From: DATAOG01 sp963753685
Lineage (GTDB): Bacteria; Pseudomonadota; Alphaproteobacteria; Geminicoccales; Geminicoccaceae
Assembly (NCBI GenBank): GCA_963753685.1
Contig: CAVWDE010000028.1
Span: 62,001 to 126,000 of the forward strand
Direction of reading: 5' to 3'
DNA: 64,000 nucleotides
Translations under genes and position numbers: made by a program
Notes under the pieces: model-generated
The model's database searches: none
Told to the model about the DNA's origin: nothing
The model's input: only the letters and a program-made list of their open reading frames with translations
Shown here: in pieces, positions 62,903-64,000 of the stretch
Position numbering within the stretch: the stretch's first letter is position 1
Layout: the number at the start of each line of letters is the position of its first letter

Positions 62903-63313
62903 TCAGCCCGCCGCCTGCGGCCGCCACGTCCGCCGCGGCATCCGCCAGTCGATCCCTTCCAGCAGGTAGCCGAGCTGCGCCGGCGTGATCGTCACCACCC
63001 CGTCCGCCGGCCCGACGCGGTCTCCCGACCGCGTCCGTCCATGTGTTCGGCTCGACCGTCTGCCGACGGTCGGGCTGGGCCAGATGAACCGCCCGCGCTC
63101 CAGCCGTTTGGCGAACAGGCACATGCCCTGGTCGTCGTGCCAGAGCACCTTGATCAGGTCGCCGCGCTTGCCGCGAAAGACGAACAGATGTCCGCTGTGC
63201 GCGTCCCGCCGCAAGGTCTCCTGCACCTGGATGGCCAGCCCGTTCATGCCGCGCCGCAGGTCGGTCGGCCCGGTCGCCAGCCACACCCGCACGCCGCTCG
63301 GCACCGGGATCAT
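62903..63313 (-). CDS. tnpB: IS66 TnpB (Orf2-like) protein with internal insertion
   Basis: A 136-residue IS66 accessory protein: MIPVPSGVRVWLATGPTDLR, RGMNGLAIQVQETLRRDAHS, GHLFVFRGKRGDLIKVLWHD and DQGMCLFAKRLERGRFIWP, then DGVVTITPAQLGYLLEGIDW. Between FIWP and DGVVT lie about 24 extra residues (SPTVGRRSSRTHGRTRSGDR plus VGPA) where relatives have a few. The extra DNA contains the inverted pair CGACCGTC/GACGGTCG. The start is fixed by ATG 63313, four bases after the tnpA stop. Function in transposition is required but not understood. Confidence 0.8.
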   Translation of the reverse strand: MIPVPSGVRVWLATGPTDLRRGMNGLAIQVQETLRRDAHSGHLFVFRGKRGDLIKVLWHDDQGMCLFAKRLERGRFIWPSPTVGRRSSRTHGRTRSGDRVGPADGVVTITPAQLGYLLEGIDWRMPRRTWRPQAAG

Positions 63314-63317
63314 CCGA

Positions 63318-63701
63318 TCATCGCCGCACCAGCGCCCGCAGCGCCGCCGTGACCACCGCAGGGTCGATGCGACCCGAGATCCGAAGCCGGCCACGCCGCG
63401 GCAACTCGATCTCGATCACGCCCGGCGCGGGCGGGTGGACCTCCGCCTCGCTCGCCACCGTGGGCGGACGCTCGGCCACGAGCTCGACCGCGGCGAAGGC
63501 CGCAGCCGCAGGGGCTGGCAAACCGAGATCGCCACGGTACCGCTTGCGCCAGGTGAACAGCTGGCTGGTGTTCACGCCGTGTCGCTGGGCCACGGCGTGC
63601 ACCGTCGCCCCCGCCATGAAGGTCTCGGCGACCAGCTGCCGCTTCTCCTCGTCCGACCAGCGTCGACGTGCTTGCCCACGGAAAATCTCGATCCGCGCCA
63701 T
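63318..63701 (-). CDS. tnpA: IS66 TnpA (Orf1) HTH protein
   Basis: A 127-residue protein starting MARIEIFRGQARRRWSDEEK, with a transposase-8-type HTH (LVAETFMAGATVHAVAQRHG, VNTSQLFTWRKRYRGDLGLP) and the C-terminal IEIELPRRGRLRISGRIDPA typical of IS66 Orf1. The frame is open 23 codons further upstream, but ATG 63701 is the family start. It heads the tnpA-tnpB-tnpC operon, whose third gene is now the chimera. Confidence 0.85.
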   Translation of the reverse strand: MARIEIFRGQARRRWSDEEKRQLVAETFMAGATVHAVAQRHGVNTSQLFTWRKRYRGDLGLPAPAAAAFAAVELVAERPPTVASEAEVHPPAPGVIEIELPRRGRLRISGRIDPAVVTAALRALVRR

Positions 63702-63784
63702 CCACTCGCCCCTGCGACTGGTCTCACAACCGTTGCAAGACCAGTCGCAGCGACAAGCATCACCACCCACATCGCTCCCGCAAG

Positions 63785-63996
63785 GCGGCCCTCACCGGAC
63801 GCGTACGCTCGACGAGGCCTACGTGCCGTTCTTCGGCGCGTTCGGCGTCGCCTGGGACGACGCCATGGTCGCCCGCTGGAGCGCCAATCCCCTCGGCATG
63901 CTGTGGCCGGAGAGGGATGCGGCGTTCGTGACGACGGGCGGTGGGTGGCCGCCGGCCACGGTGCGGCGGCCGGTCGTCATCATCGCTGCTGGTTAG
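63785..63996 (+). pseudogene. Phage LamG-like tail protein, C-terminal fragment
   Basis: Reads LDEAYVPFFGAFGVAWDDAM, VARWSANPLGMLWPERDAAF, ending VRRPVVIIAAG and stop. The W-x-x-x-M-V-x-R-W-x-x-(N/D)-P-x-G pattern matches the end of the phage gene at 17225 (SWTPAMVRRWHADPFGFLRP). The 5' part was cut off by the IS66 element. Confidence 0.65.
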
Positions 63997-64000
63997 GCGG

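Larger units (their letters stand above)
61947..63780 (-). mobile_element. IS66-family element, distal end lost
   Basis: Holds tnpA, tnpB and the first 295 codons of tnpC. The proximal end is near nt 63780-63800, where phage LamG-type sequence resumes. The distal end with its terminal repeat was lost at the junction with the serine recombinase (nt 61947). Another, unrelated IS66 remnant is at 35980-37089. Confidence 0.75.

Overview
The window is GC-rich DNA, most likely from an alphaproteobacterium. The pointers are a Ros/MucR zinc-finger regulator, an HWE-type sensor-kinase fragment, a ribbon-helix-helix regulator beside a PHB-depolymerase-type esterase, and NDUFA9-like NAD(P)-binding proteins. 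I cannot name a genus. No rRNA, tRNA or CRISPR array was seen. The window is a genomic junkyard: at least ten insertion sequences from nine families (IS256 x2, IS630, two IS5 types, IS21, ISAs1, IS481, IS66 x2, IS3, IS1380, IS1182), group II intron material, serine-recombinase debris and phage fragments. Short runs of ordinary genes sit between them.

Layout. 0-3.9 kb: type I restriction hsdR with several frameshifts, followed by a YgjP-type metallopeptidase. 4-9.3 kb: host-like genes (GGCT-like protein, GreA-like relic, NDUFA9-like protein, helix-hairpin-helix protein, two-subunit TPP decarboxylase, MucR). 9.4-18.4 kb: a 5'-truncated serine recombinase with its HTH partner, then phage pieces (DNA methyltransferase end, DUF3489 protein, tail-assembly gene with a -1 frameshift signal, tail-fibre and LamG-like genes). 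The phage stretch is broken by a two-component fragment, an IS630 and an IS256. 18.4-26.7 kb: second IS256, an SGNH hydrolase, then an IS-on-IS heap (IS5, IS21, ISAs1, IS5). 26.9-34.2 kb: a cell-surface glycan cluster (GT39 membrane glycosyltransferase, GT2, DUF2304, SMR flippase-like protein, NodB deacetylase, FemAB-like protein, hexapeptide acyltransferase). 34.3-38 kb: broken Sel1/ankyrin gene fused to an antisense hsdM fragment, with IS66 and IS3 remnants. 38.6-45.5 kb: a sugar epimerase and a group II intron holding IS1182, at whose edge IS1380 sits, next to two tandem intron tails. 45.9-53.6 kb: a very large nuclease-STAND NTPase (about 2000 residues, split by one frameshift) and a DUF6880 protein. 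53.9-60.6 kb: ribbon-helix-helix regulator, esterase, second NDUFA9-like protein, amidase, small lipoprotein, cation/proton antiporter. 60.9-64 kb: HTH partner gene, an in-frame chimera of IS66 TnpC with a serine recombinase, IS66 tnpB and tnpA, and a phage LamG-like fragment.

The observations I rate highest are: a complete -1 ribosomal frameshift architecture (A AAA AAC, 6-nt spacer, 12-bp stem) in the phage tail gene; the Avs-like nuclease-STAND protein; nine same-strand copies or ghosts of one HTH gene that travels with serine recombinases; the IS66/recombinase chimera; and the nested intron/IS1182/IS1380. Several insertions can be undone on paper to give an uninterrupted ancestral frame, which fixes their borders. 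Frameshifts are so frequent that some may be sequencing or assembly errors; where it matters this is stated.
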